Shown: positions 8,479 through 17,200, counted from the stretch's first letter. The stretch: 64,000 bases of DNA from Myxococcus xanthus (GCF_006402735.1 NZ_CP017174.1:8846001-8910000), one strand, 5' to 3'. Program-made: numbers and translations. Notes: generated by a model not told the origin, from the letters alone.

Positions 8479-9815
8479 GCAAGAAATTCAGACTCTCGCG
8501 ACGGACCGTCTTGCGGGGGACGGGAGCGCTGATGGCGCTGCCCCTGTTGGAGCAGATGCTTCCCCGCAACGCGCATGGCGCGCCGGGCACCGTGCCCCGC
8601 AGACTGGCCGTCTTCTACACGCCCAACGGCATCCACATGCAGAAGTGGACGCCCACGATAGAGGGCCCCGCGTGGGAGCTGACGCCCACGCTGGAACCCC
8701 TGGCGGCGGTGAAGAACGACCTGCTGGTCGTCACCGGCCTGGCGAACCAGCCCGCCTTCCCGGATGGTGACGGACACCATGCCGCCGCCACCGGCGCGTT
8801 CCTGTCCTGCGCCAAGGTGTACAAGACGGAGGGCAACAACCTCCGCGTGGGCATCTCCATGGACCAGGTCATCGCCAACCACATGACGGCGACGCGAGCC
8901 ACCCGCTATGGGTCCATGGAGCTGGGCATCGACGCGGGCCGCGGCATCGGCAACTGCGACTCCGGCTACGCGTGCCCGTATGCCAACAATATCGCGTGGT
9001 CGGGGCCTCGAACACCGGTGGCCAAGGAGACCAACGCGCAGGCCGCGTTCAACCGGCTCTTCGCGGGCGGCATCCCCGGAGAGACGCAGGCACAAATCGA
9101 GAAGCGGCGCGCGTACGGCAAGAGCATCATCGACGTCGTGCGCGATGACGCCACCGCGCTGAAGGGCCAGCTGGGCACCTCGGACCTGCAGAAGCTGGAT
9201 GAGTACTTCACCAGCGTGCGGGAGTTGGAGAAGCAGGTGGAGGACGTGTCCGTCCCATCCATGACCTGCGCTTCGGGAGCCGCGCCCATCGTGTCCGAGG
9301 ACCCGACGGCGAAGACCAAGGCGATGATGGACCTCATCATCCTCGCCTTCCAGTGTGACCTCACCCGGGTGGCCACCTTCATGCTGGCCAATGCGCGTGC
9401 CAACAAGGTCTACCCCTTCCTGGGGCTCAGCGGCGCACACCACACGTACTCACACCACCAGAAGTCGCAGTCCAACTACAAGGCGCTCGCCACCATCGAC
9501 AAGTGGGAGGTGACGCTCCTCCAGTACCTGCTGGAGCGCATGAAGTCGGTCATCGAGGTCAACGGCCTGTCGCTGCTCGACAACTCGATGGTCTACTTCT
9601 CCAGCGAAATCGGCGACGGGGACTCTCACAACCACGTCAACCTGCCCATCATCCTGGCGGGCAGGGGCGGCGGCGCGCTCACGCCGGGCCGGCACATCGT
9701 CTACCAGCAGGACCCGCTGGCCAACCTGTACATCTACCTGATGCAGGCCATGGGCGTGCCCAACGTCACCACCTTCGGTGACGACGGGACGGGCCCGCTG
9801 CCGGGCCTTGTGTAG
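8475..9815 (+). CDS. DUF1552 protein with Tat signal
   Basis: A 446-residue protein beginning at an ATG that overlaps the previous stop. Residues 8-35 form a twin-arginine signal (SRRTVLRG, then a hydrophobic core and Ala-rich cleavage site), so it is exported folded, usually because a cofactor or metal is loaded in the cytoplasm. DUF1552 proteins belong to the alkaline-phosphatase-like/DUF1501 clan and almost always follow a DUF1592 gene, as here. Conserved His-rich patches (DGHHAAATG, SGAHHTYSHH) and a C-terminal segment (MVYFSSEIGDGDSHNHVNLP) could bind metal. The reaction is unknown. The two proteins probably act as a periplasmic or surface pair. Confidence 0.88.
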   Translation: MSKKFRLSRRTVLRGTGALMALPLLEQMLPRNAHGAPGTVPRRLAVFYTPNGIHMQKWTPTIEGPAWELTPTLEPLAAVKNDLLVVTGLANQPAFPDGDGHHAAATGAFLSCAKVYKTEGNNLRVGISMDQVIANHMTATRATRYGSMELGIDAGRGIGNCDSGYACPYANNIAWSGPRTPVAKETNAQAAFNRLFAGGIPGETQAQIEKRRAYGKSIIDVVRDDATALKGQLGTSDLQKLDEYFTSVRELEKQVEDVSVPSMTCASGAAPIVSEDPTAKTKAMMDLIILAFQCDLTRVATFMLANARANKVYPFLGLSGAHHTYSHHQKSQSNYKALATIDKWEVTLLQYLLERMKSVIEVNGLSLLDNSMVYFSSEIGDGDSHNHVNLPIILAGRGGGALTPGRHIVYQQDPLANLYIYLMQAMGVPNVTTFGDDGTGPLPGLV

Positions 9816-9827
9816 CCCCGGCAGTCC

Positions 9828-9887
9828 CGTGCGCGGCGGAGCATGCGAGGCGGGCGGCCCACCGCACGCAATGCCCCGCCGCGCACG
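9828..9887 (+). terminator. long imperfect hairpin between DUF1552 and CAP genes
   Basis: The arms CGTGCGCGGCGGAGCAT (9828-9844) and ATGCCCCGCCGCGCACG (9871-9887) pair over 17 bases with one mismatch, leaving a 26-base loop. It ends 42 bases before the start of the CAP gene, so it most likely terminates the preceding operon. A regulatory role for the CAP gene cannot be excluded. Confidence 0.6.
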
Positions 9888-9916
9888 CTTCACATGCATG
9901 AGCGGGCGTCCTGGCG

Positions 9917-9922
9917 CATCAT
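9917..9922 (+). promoter_or_regulatory. possible -10 element directly upstream of the first CAP gene
   Basis: CATCAT sits seven bases before the ATG at 9930, and there is no ribosome site. The same spacing occurs before the paralogous gene at 10668, suggesting a leaderless transcript. A TTCACA (9889-9894) resembles a -35 box but is too far away (22-base spacer), so this site alone is weak. Confidence 0.3.
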
Positions 9923-9929
9923 CCCCCTC

Positions 9930-10571
9930 ATGCCTTCCTTCTCCCGCGCCTCCCGCTGGTCCGCCTTGCTCCTGCTGCCGCCGCTGCTCGGCTGCGGGAG
10001 CGGTGGCACCCAACAGGGGCGGCGACAGAACGCCACCTCCCAGCAGGCCGTGGCCTCCAGGCAGCCCGCCGCGTCCGCGAAGCCGAAGGAGCCACGCGCG
10101 GCCCCTCCTGATGCGCAGGACTTCTCCCGGGACATGGTGACCGCGCACAACCTGGCGCGCTCCCGGGCCCAGCCCGCACCCAAGCCCGCGCTGCCGCCGC
10201 TGGCCTGGTCCACCCAGGCCGAGCGCAAGGCCGCGTCCTGGGCGAAGGCCTGCAAGTTCGAGCACAACCCGAACCGGGGCGACTTCGGAGAGAACCTCGC
10301 CGCCGCCACGCCCGGCGCGTGGACCACGTCCCAGGTAGTGAAGAGCTGGGCGGACGAATCCGCGGACTACGACTACCGGCGCAACACCTGCCAGAAGGGC
10401 AAGGTGTGCGGGCACTACACGCAGGTGGTGTGGCGCAAGACGGCGGCCGTGGGGTGCGCCACGGTGATGTGCAACAAGAACTCACCGTTCGGCGCGAAGT
10501 TCCCTACCTGGCAGCTCTGGGTGTGCAACTACGCGCCGCCGGGCAACTGGGTGGGTCAGCGGCCCTACTGA
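9930..10571 (+). CDS. CAP-domain (SCP/PR-1-like) lipoprotein 1
   Basis: A 213-residue protein. The start taken is the ATG at 9930 because the signal peptide with lipobox (PPLLGC) begins there; in-frame codons further upstream overlap the hairpin. A Gln/Ala/Pro linker precedes the CAP domain (about residues 70-213). The CAP tetrad is intact: His in TAHNLAR, Glu in GENL, Glu in WADES and His in HYTQVVW. Six Cys in the second half fit a disulfide-stabilised secreted domain. CAP proteins act extracellularly in Ca2+-dependent binding of lipids or other surfaces; the enzymatic role is uncertain. It is the first of two tandem paralogues sharing C-terminal GQRPY. Confidence 0.9.
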   Translation: MPSFSRASRWSALLLLPPLLGCGSGGTQQGRRQNATSQQAVASRQPAASAKPKEPRAAPPDAQDFSRDMVTAHNLARSRAQPAPKPALPPLAWSTQAERKAASWAKACKFEHNPNRGDFGENLAAATPGAWTTSQVVKSWADESADYDYRRNTCQKGKVCGHYTQVVWRKTAAVGCATVMCNKNSPFGAKFPTWQLWVCNYAPPGNWVGQRPY

Positions 10572-10630
10572 CCGTGCCGCGCCCCGCGGGGCCGGTGCGT
10601 CCCGGGTGCCGGACACTCACGCGGCGGGGG

Positions 10631-10660
10631 GTGACGGCCCTCCGCCTGGCGGCGGATAAT
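10631..10660 (+). promoter_or_regulatory. sigma70-type promoter of a likely leaderless gene
   Basis: GTGACG (10631-10636) and GATAAT (10655-10660) form -35 and -10 boxes with an 18-base spacer. The -10 box ends seven bases before the ATG at 10668 and no ribosome site is present, so transcription should begin at or next to the start codon. Confidence 0.6.
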
Positions 10661-10667
10661 CCACCCC

Positions 10668-11243
10668 ATGCCCCGCCCCACGCCCCGCCACCTTCGACCG
10701 CTTGGCCTGCTCATCCCCCTGCTCCTCACCGGCTGTGGCTCCGACACACCCGGAGAGGAAGACGGCGACACCGAGCCGCTGGTCATGACGCAGTTCGACC
10801 GCGACATGCTGGCCGCGCACAACGCCGCTCGGAGGAGCGTGTCGCCCGCGGCCTCCCCCGCGCTGGAGGACCTGACGTGGGACGAGCAGGCGACGCGCAC
10901 GGCGAAGGCCTACGCCGCGCGGTGCCAGTTCTCGCACAACCCGAATCGCGGCAACCTGGGGGAGAACCTCACCGCGGCATCGTCCAGCGCCATGGGCGCC
11001 CAGGGCGTGGTGCAGGGCTGGGTGGACGAGGCCGCCCACTACGACCACACCGCCAACACCTGCGCGAGCGGCAAGGTCTGCGGCCACTACACCCAGGTGG
11101 TGTGGCGCAACACGCGGGCCCTGGGCTGCGCCGTCCAGGAGTGCACGACGAACTCGCCCTTCGGTTCCCAGTTCCCCAAGTGGTCGCTCTGGGTGTGCAA
11201 CTACGCACCGCCGGGCAACTACGTGGGCCAGCGCCCCTACTGA
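10668..11243 (+). CDS. CAP-domain (SCP/PR-1-like) lipoprotein 2
   Basis: A 191-residue paralogue of the preceding protein. The signal peptide has lipobox LLTGC and is followed by a short acidic linker. The CAP domain (about residues 43-191) keeps all four metal-site residues: His in AAHNAAR, Glu in GENL, Glu in WVDEA and His in HYTQVVW. The Cys pattern and the end GQRPY match gene 1, and the shared blocks (HNPNRG, KVCGHYTQVVW, WVCNYAPPGN) show recent duplication. A promoter lies immediately upstream with no leader. The 3' end overlaps the convergent dienelactone-hydrolase gene by seven bases. It is probably a surface-exposed lipoprotein that binds lipids or host/prey surfaces; this role is inferred from the family. 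Confidence 0.9.
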   Translation: MPRPTPRHLRPLGLLIPLLLTGCGSDTPGEEDGDTEPLVMTQFDRDMLAAHNAARRSVSPAASPALEDLTWDEQATRTAKAYAARCQFSHNPNRGNLGENLTAASSSAMGAQGVVQGWVDEAAHYDHTANTCASGKVCGHYTQVVWRNTRALGCAVQECTTNSPFGSQFPKWSLWVCNYAPPGNYVGQRPY

Positions 11244-12067
11244 CGCAGGTGCTGGTCCAGGAAGGCCGCCACCTGCTGCCAGGCCCCCGCGGCGGCCTGC
11301 GCGTCGTAGCGCTCACTCGACGGGTTGGCGAAGGCGTGCTCCGCTTCGAACTCCAGGATGTAGTGCCGCACGCCCGCCTCATCCAAGGCCTGCCGGAAGG
11401 CCTGCACCGTCTCCAGGGGGATGGACGGGTCCTTCGTACCGAAGATGCCCAGCACCGGCGCGCGGATGGCGGCGAGCTCCCGCGCCTCCGTCACCGGGTT
11501 GCCGTAGTAGAGGACCGCCGCGTCCAGTTCCGGCATGGCCATGGCCGCGTGCAGTGACCAGCTCCCCCCGAAGCACCAGCCGATGGTGCCCGTGCGCGGC
11601 GCCTGCACCCGCGCGTCCTGCCGCAGGAAGGTGTGCGCGGCCGTCAGCGTCTCCTGTGCGCGCGCCGGATCCACGGCCTTCAGCAGCGCCAGCGCCTCAT
11701 CCCGCGTGGTGGCCACCTTGCCACCATACAGGTCCACCGCCAGCGCGGCGTAGCCCTCCGCGGCCAGCCGGTCCGTCCAGTGGCGGATGTGGTCATTGAG
11801 CCCCCACCACTCATGGATGACGATGACGGCGGGCAGCGGCCCCTGGGCCCCCTGGGGCAGGCTCAGGTAGGCCTTCGTGCCGGCCACCTCCACCTCCTGG
11901 CCCTTGAGCGCTGGCGGCGCGTCCTCGCGCAGCGTGTGCAGCGCCTTGAACTCCGACTCGGAGACAGCGCCCGTGGCGGACGGCTCGCGGAGCACTTCCC
12001 GGGCACGGCCCTGGACGCAGGCGCTCAGCAGCAGCGCTCCCATCATCAACAGCAGGCCCTGGCGCAT
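11237..12067 (-). CDS. dienelactone-hydrolase-family lipoprotein
   Basis: A 276-residue protein with a signal peptide and lipobox LSAC (Cys17). Residues about 55-276 form an alpha/beta-hydrolase of the dienelactone-hydrolase family. The full catalytic set is visible: the activating Glu86 in IHEWWG, nucleophile Cys165 in GWCFGG, Asp213 in GTKDPS and His244 in EAEHAF. Dienelactone hydrolases open lactone rings in chloroaromatic breakdown, but lipidated homologues act on unknown esters or thioesters in the envelope. The use of Cys rather than Ser as nucleophile is the family trait. The gene stands alone on the minus strand and its 3' end overlaps the CAP gene. Confidence 0.92.
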   Translation of the reverse strand: MRQGLLLMMGALLLSACVQGRAREVLREPSATGAVSESEFKALHTLREDAPPALKGQEVEVAGTKAYLSLPQGAQGPLPAVIVIHEWWGLNDHIRHWTDRLAAEGYAALAVDLYGGKVATTRDEALALLKAVDPARAQETLTAAHTFLRQDARVQAPRTGTIGWCFGGSWSLHAAMAMPELDAAVLYYGNPVTEARELAAIRAPVLGIFGTKDPSIPLETVQAFRQALDEAGVRHYILEFEAEHAFANPSSERYDAQAAAGAWQQVAAFLDQHLRQ

Positions 12068-12234
12068 GATGTGTCGACCTCCGTGGTTGGCCCGTCCCCG
12101 AGGCGGAGACGCTGGCGACGGGTGGACTACCCCGAGGCAGCGCCCTCCGCCACCCCGGTGCCCGCGAACGCGAAGAGGGCTGGGAGGGAAGAATCCCCCG
12201 CCAGCCCCCTGGGCGTCCTGCGTGAAGATGGTGA

Positions 12235-13017
12235 CTACTTCTTCTCGACCGCGGAGGGCTTGCCCGCCGGCGGCGTGCCGCCCATGGCCGGCATCTCCGG
12301 CGGCTTGACGATCTCCAGCAGCTCCACCTCGAACACCAGGGCGGCGCCACCCGGGATGTTCGGCGGCGCGCCGCGGTCACCGTAGGCGATGTCAGACGGG
12401 CACACGAGCTTGGCCTTGCCGCCCACTTTCATCTTCTGCACGCCCTCGGTCCAGCACTTGATGACGCCCTGGAGCGGGAACTGCGTGGGCTCGCCACGCT
12501 TGTGCGAGCTGTCGAACTCGGTGCCGTCCGGCAGCGTGCCGCGGTAGTGCACCTTCACGATGTCCGACGCCTGGGGCGACGCGCCCGTACCGGCGGTCAG
12601 CTCCTTGTAGATGAGGCCGGACTCCGTCTTCTGGGCGCCCTCTTCCTTCGAGGCCGTCTCCAGGAACGCCTTCGCTTTCTCCTTCTCAGCCTCCGCCTTG
12701 CGGGTGCTGCGAGCGCGCGCCAGCTCCTGAAGCTTCGGGCCGTACGTCTCCAGCTCCACCGCGGGCTTCTCGCCCTTCACCTGCGCGGTGATGCCCGACT
12801 TGACGTACTCCAGCTCCTCGGGAGTCATGTCGAACACGCTCACGCTGCGGCCAATGGACAGGCCGAGCGCGTACAGCGTCTTCTGGTCTTCCGTCTGCGG
12901 ATTCGCGCTCGCGCCAGGCGCCGTCGCCGTCGCCGCCGTCGTCGTCGAATCCGTCTTGCCCTGCTGCTGGCAGCCCGCCAGCACCAGCATTCCCGCGACC
13001 AGCCACGTCTTCTGCAT
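12235..13017 (-). CDS. FKBP-type peptidyl-prolyl isomerase lipoprotein
   Basis: A 260-residue protein starting at the ATG at 13017 after GGAAGG; a longer open frame upstream is not coding. Signal peptide with lipobox LAGC. A Thr/Ala linker is followed by an FKBP N-terminal dimerisation region (residues about 45-140, YALGLSIGRSVSVF then a Lys/Glu-rich helix). The FKBP catalytic domain occupies about 150-240, with motifs VKVHYRGTLPDGTEFDSS and PSDIAYGDRGAPPNIPGG, including the aromatic and Asp residues of the active site. Like Mip/FkpA/MacA proteins it should assist folding of exported proteins in the periplasm or on the outer membrane. The Pro/Ala-rich C-terminal tail is unusual but short. Confidence 0.93.
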   Translation of the reverse strand: MQKTWLVAGMLVLAGCQQQGKTDSTTTAATATAPGASANPQTEDQKTLYALGLSIGRSVSVFDMTPEELEYVKSGITAQVKGEKPAVELETYGPKLQELARARSTRKAEAEKEKAKAFLETASKEEGAQKTESGLIYKELTAGTGASPQASDIVKVHYRGTLPDGTEFDSSHKRGEPTQFPLQGVIKCWTEGVQKMKVGGKAKLVCPSDIAYGDRGAPPNIPGGAALVFEVELLEIVKPPEMPAMGGTPPAGKPSAVEKK

Positions 13018-13214
13018 GTCGTTGCCCTTCCTTGCTTTTTGGAGCGGCAGTGAGACATCGCCGCAGTCAGTTCTGAGGGGCGACTTACTACAGAAATGGC
13101 CTGACTTCCGGTTCGACGGCACCCCGGAAGCATCCCTGTTCCTGAACGACACCCCGCCCGCCCCCAGGGCGACCTCGTGTCTCCCCCTGGAGGTGGGGCT
13201 TTTCATTACCCGCT

Positions 13215-14147
13215 TTACCCGGCGTCAGCCTCGCCCGCCTCCAGGTAGCCCAGCAGCGGCGCCAGCACGGGCGTGACGCGCTTGTAGGTCGCGGTGTCGG
13301 CGGGCACGGTGCGCAGCACGCGGGCCAGCCGCTGCCGCCGGCCGGGCGCTTCCACTTCCGAGGCCACCGGGGCCACGTAGGTGTGGATGGTGAAGAGGAT
13401 GGCGCGCGTGCGGGGCAGCCGGGTGAGCGTCTGACGCTCCAGGCGGAGGAAGCAGCGCTCGCCCGCATTGTCCGGGGTGATGCCGTCGAACAAGTGCCGC
13501 CACTCCGGCAGCGTGCGCGGCTCCAGGTCCAGCCGCTCCGTGACGCTGATGGCCCAGTTGCAGCGCGTGACGGGACGCCCGGGCTTCAGGCCCTCCATCA
13601 ACTTCAGCGTGGAGGGCCCCAGCTTCGCGTTGAACTGGGGTACCGGCTCGTGGACGGCCAACAGCGGCCGGCCCAGTTTGTCCCCCAGGCACCACCCGGA
13701 GGGGAAACACAACTGGCCCGCCACCAGCGGGAAACCCTCGCGCGTGCCGTCCAGCAGCAGCAGGTCCTCCTGAACCTGCCGGCCAAACCAGTCCAGCGGC
13801 GCCAGCGGCAGGCTCGCCGCGTCCCCCGGCGTGAAGTGCGTCCGAGTGCCCAGCAGGTGGTTGTGCCAGCACCAGCGCGTGCCCTCCACCTCCAGCGAGA
13901 AGTGCTCCGGCGATTGACGCGCCATGGCAGGCAGCAGCACCGTCAACGTCTCCCATTGGAGCTCCTCTGTTCCGGGCCCTCCTTGGAAGCGCTCGGCGTG
14001 CCCCGCCGCCAGCAGCGCCGCCTTCAACGCCACTTCGTCCGCATAGCGCGGCGCGTCTACCTCGATGAGTGTCTCTTCTGGCCTCAGCGCACGCACGCCC
14101 AGCGACATTGAAAAGACATCCTGCTCGAAGGGGAAGTAAGGCAGCAC
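13215..14147 (-). CDS. haem-dependent oxidative N-demethylase family (DUF3445)
   Basis: A 310-residue protein starting at GTG 14147, seven bases after AGAGGT. It shows the DUF3445 signatures: VQEDLLLLDG, FPSGWCLGDKLGRPLLAVHEPVP and TRCNWAISVTERLDL. The studied member, the alpha subunit of HODM, uses haem to demethylate dimethylamine. Most family members are uncharacterised and their substrates unknown. No HODM beta, gamma or delta subunit genes lie nearby, so this copy must work alone or with distant partners. It is divergent from the beta-helix gene; the 199-base gap between them is relatively AT-rich and must hold both promoters. Confidence 0.85.
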   Translation of the reverse strand: MLPYFPFEQDVFSMSLGVRALRPEETLIEVDAPRYADEVALKAALLAAGHAERFQGGPGTEELQWETLTVLLPAMARQSPEHFSLEVEGTRWCWHNHLLGTRTHFTPGDAASLPLAPLDWFGRQVQEDLLLLDGTREGFPLVAGQLCFPSGWCLGDKLGRPLLAVHEPVPQFNAKLGPSTLKLMEGLKPGRPVTRCNWAISVTERLDLEPRTLPEWRHLFDGITPDNAGERCFLRLERQTLTRLPRTRAILFTIHTYVAPVASEVEAPGRRQRLARVLRTVPADTATYKRVTPVLAPLLGYLEAGEADAG

Positions 14148-14346
14148 CGCGTCGACCTCTCATGAAGGATTGAAGTAATTTATCAACCGTGTCGCAGAAC
14201 GCATCGCGTCACGAAAGCGTGGCTGTTTTTTGATGTCTCACCCTTGAGGTTGTCCATCTTCACGGGGAGGATTCGCACTCTGGGCCGCGCCCTGGAGCCT
14301 CGTGCTCAGAAGCCAGAAGGCGCAGCACTTCCACAGGAGATACCTG

Positions 14347-15891
14347 ATGCATCCTCTGCCGCTGTCGCGCGCGCCCCGTGCCGTGCTTCTTGCCCTCGTG
14401 GGCCTGATTGTCCTTCCCGCCTGTTCGGATGACGGCGATGACCGTCCGGACGCGGGCCAGCCGGACTCTGGCATGCCCGCGGACGCAGGCAGTGACGCAG
14501 GCAGTGACGCCGGCAGTGACGCGGGCACCCCGGACGCCGGCGGCTCCATGGCCTGGCCGCAGGACTTCTCCTGCGAAGACACGGAGCGGACCGAGCTGAC
14601 GTTCAACCCGGGCCAGGAGCAGGAGCTCCAGGACGCGGTGAACGCGCTGGGCGATTGCACCACCATCAAGCTGGGCGCGGGCACCTTCCAGTTCGACAAC
14701 GCCATCACCATCCGCGCCAACGGCATCACCGTGAAGGGCGCGGGCAAGGGCACCCAGGGCGAGGGCACCGGCGGCGAATCCAGCACCGTGCTGGACTTCA
14801 CCCACGCGGCGGCGAACACCAACGGCTTCGACGTGGTGGGCAAGCTCTTCACGGTGAGCGACCTGGCCGTCTGGAACGCGAAGAAGGATGGCCTGCGCAT
14901 CGAGTCCTCCATCAACGTGAACATCCAGCGCATCCGCACCGAGTGGGCCCAGGAGAGCCAGGAGAGCAACGGCAAGTACGGCATCTACCCCGTGAAGTCG
15001 ACGTACGTCCTCGTCGAGGACTGTGAGGCGTACAACGCCGCCGACGCGGGTATCTACGTCGGCCAGACGCTGCACACCATCGTCCGGCGGAACGTGGCGA
15101 AGAAGAACGTGGCGGGCATCGAAATCGAGAACACGAAGTACGCCCACGTCGCGAACAACATCGCCCAGGACAACACCACGGGCCTGGTCGTGTTCGACCT
15201 GCCGGGCAACCCCATCCGGGGCACGGACATCTACATCGCCCACAACACCATCACCGGGAACAACCGCCCCAACTTCGCCTCCGTGGAGAGCAGCAGCAGC
15301 ACCGTGTCCCAGGTCCCGGCCGGCACCGGCACCTTCATCCTGGCCTCACGCCGGGTGGAGATGGAGCACAACACGTGGGGCAACAACAACACGGTGGACA
15401 TCGCCATCCTCAGCGGTCTGGCCATCGAGTCCGACCCCATCCAGTGGGCGGCCGGCTTCTTCAACTACCCCAGCCAGGACATCTCCATCCACGACAACAC
15501 CTTCACCGGTGGCAGCGGCCGAATGGTGGACAACGGCACGCCGGACCTGGAGTTCCGTCCGCTGGGCGCGCTGGTGGGCGCCGTCTACCAGTACGGCGCC
15601 GCGGCCCACGGCGTGACGGGCGTGGAGCACGTGCTGTGGGACGGCATCGACCCGGCGCCTCGCAATGAGAGCCTGGCCAACCCCATCAACATCTGCTTCA
15701 CCCGCAACACGCTGCCGGAGGGCACGCAGGCCTCGGTGGTGGACTTCGACCTGCAGGCCGTCGGTGGCCACCTCGAGGCGGGCCCCTCCCCCGCAAACAT
15801 GGCCGCCGCCTGGGGGGAGACGCGCCGCTATGTCCAGGACGCCGAGCCCTTCAACTGTTCGGGCTTCACCCCGGCCCTGACCATCCGCTGA
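14347..15891 (+). CDS. parallel beta-helix lipoprotein (TIGR03805-like)
   Basis: A 514-residue protein starting at the ATG at 14347 after AGGAGA. The signal peptide ends in lipobox LPAC and is followed by a linker of Asp-Ala-Gly-Ser repeats (about residues 35-60). The bulk is a right-handed beta-helix with repeating strand turns such as VKSTYVLVEDCEAYNAADAG and NTKYAHVANNIAQDN. It is the typical partner of the diheme cytochrome gene, six bases downstream; this gene pair recurs together in many genomes. Beta-helix proteins of this type resemble copper-binding or polysaccharide-binding NosD-like proteins, and the role of this pair is unknown. It should be anchored at the outer membrane. Confidence 0.85.
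   Translation: MHPLPLSRAPRAVLLALVGLIVLPACSDDGDDRPDAGQPDSGMPADAGSDAGSDAGSDAGTPDAGGSMAWPQDFSCEDTERTELTFNPGQEQELQDAVNALGDCTTIKLGAGTFQFDNAITIRANGITVKGAGKGTQGEGTGGESSTVLDFTHAAANTNGFDVVGKLFTVSDLAVWNAKKDGLRIESSINVNIQRIRTEWAQESQESNGKYGIYPVKSTYVLVEDCEAYNAADAGIYVGQTLHTIVRRNVAKKNVAGIEIENTKYAHVANNIAQDNTTGLVVFDLPGNPIRGTDIYIAHNTITGNNRPNFASVESSSSTVSQVPAGTGTFILASRRVEMEHNTWGNNNTVDIAILSGLAIESDPIQWAAGFFNYPSQDISIHDNTFTGGSGRMVDNGTPDLEFRPLGALVGAVYQYGAAAHGVTGVEHVLWDGIDPAPRNESLANPINICFTRNTLPEGTQASVVDFDLQAVGGHLEAGPSPANMAAAWGETRRYVQDAEPFNCSGFTPALTIR
14482..14531 (+). repeat. 12-bp tandem repeats encoding the Asp-Ala-Gly-Ser linker
   Basis: Near-perfect copies of GCAGGCAGTGAC run in frame and encode SDAG units. The same amino-acid pattern occurs in the genes at 15898 and 45735, although with different DNA. 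Confidence 0.7.
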
Positions 15892-15897
15892 GACATC

Positions 15898-17181
15898 GTG
15901 AAGAACGGACGCATGTACAGGCCGTTCATCCCAGGACTGGGCCTCGCCGCGGTGCTGATGACCGCGGCGTTGGCCTCGTGCTCGGGTGACGAGGACGGCG
16001 TGACGCCGACTCCGGACGGCGGAGGCGACCCCAGGGTCGACTCCGGGCTTCCGCCCGAGGACAGCGGCACCCCGGACGCGGGTTACGACGCGGGCACGGG
16101 TGACGCGGGCGCGGACGCCGGCACCTCAGAGGACGCGGGGACGAACGAGGACGCGGGGACGCCAGACGCGGGAGCTGCGTTTCCGCCCAATACCCTGTCG
16201 GGCTTCGGCCTCTTCACGGGGACGCCCGCGTCGGGCGGGCTGCGGCCGGTGGCGGGGAACATCCCCTACGAGCTGACCACGCCGCTCTTCTCCGACTACT
16301 CGGTGAAGTCGCGCACGCTGTACATCCCGCCGGACGCGCCGGCCGGGTACACGGCCAACGACGTGCTGAACCTGCCGGTGGGCACCATCATCACCAAGAC
16401 GTTCGCCTTCCCCGCGGACCTCCGCGTCCCGGAAGAGAACGTGCGCGCCATCGAGACGCGCGTGCTGGTGCACAGGCCCGGGGGCTGGGAGGCCTTTCCC
16501 TACTTCTGGAACGAGGCCCAGACGGAGGCCACGCTGGCCAACGGCGGCCGCGTCGTCCGCGGCGTGAGCTTCATTGGCGAGGACGGCGTGGAGCGGACGC
16601 TGGACTACCTGGTGCCCAGCAAGAACCAGTGCCTGAAGTGCCACCATCTCCAGGACGCACAGGAGAACCAGGTGCTGCTGCCCATTGGCGTGAAGGCCCG
16701 CTACCTCAACCAGGACCATGACTATGGCGACGGGCCCATCAACCAGCTTCAGCACCTGGCCAACCTGGGCCGGCTGACGGGGCTGCCTCCGGTCGACCAG
16801 ATTCCCCGCGCGCCGAACGCGTTCAACGCGGAGGATGGCACGCTGGAGCGGCGCGCACGCGCCTACCTGGACATCAACTGCGCGCATTGCCACAACCCCA
16901 AGGGGACGGCGGGCACCACCAGCCGGCTGTTCCTCAACGTGGACAACACGGAGGAGTTCACGATGGGCGTGTGCAAGCGGCCGGGCTCCGCGGGCGGTGG
17001 CGTGGGCGGTGAGTTCGACATCGTCCCCGGCAGCCATTCGGTGTCCATCCTCTGGTACCGCATGCACACCGAGGAGTCGGGGAAGATGATGCCGGAGCTG
17101 GGCCGCGTGCTTCGCCACGACCAGGGCTCACAGCTCATCGCCGACTGGATTGACGCCATGCCGGCGCGCGCCTGCAAGTAG
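15898..17181 (+). CDS. SO2930-family diheme c-type cytochrome lipoprotein
   Basis: About 427 residues. The GTG at 15898 or the ATG at 15913 could start it; neither has a clear ribosome site, and coupling to the preceding stop six bases away is likely. The signal peptide has a lipobox-like ALASC and is followed by a Thr/Asp/Ala/Gly linker (about residues 40-95). Two haem c motifs are present: CLKCH (C245-H249) and CAHCH (C328-H332). The family is named SO2930 after a Shewanella protein and is found next to the beta-helix partner. It probably moves electrons to or from a beta-helix-bound metal centre or an extracellular acceptor. This is inference from the pairing. Confidence 0.87.
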   Translation: MKNGRMYRPFIPGLGLAAVLMTAALASCSGDEDGVTPTPDGGGDPRVDSGLPPEDSGTPDAGYDAGTGDAGADAGTSEDAGTNEDAGTPDAGAAFPPNTLSGFGLFTGTPASGGLRPVAGNIPYELTTPLFSDYSVKSRTLYIPPDAPAGYTANDVLNLPVGTIITKTFAFPADLRVPEENVRAIETRVLVHRPGGWEAFPYFWNEAQTEATLANGGRVVRGVSFIGEDGVERTLDYLVPSKNQCLKCHHLQDAQENQVLLPIGVKARYLNQDHDYGDGPINQLQHLANLGRLTGLPPVDQIPRAPNAFNAEDGTLERRARAYLDINCAHCHNPKGTAGTTSRLFLNVDNTEEFTMGVCKRPGSAGGGVGGEFDIVPGSHSVSILWYRMHTEESGKMMPELGRVLRHDQGSQLIADWIDAMPARACK

Positions 17182-17200
17182 GTCCGTGGTCAGACGAGCG

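Noticed and set aside
10581-10592. GCCCCGCGGGGC palindrome after the first CAP gene as a terminator
   Set aside because: The loop would be too small for a stable hairpin and no T-tract follows; likely GC-rich chance.
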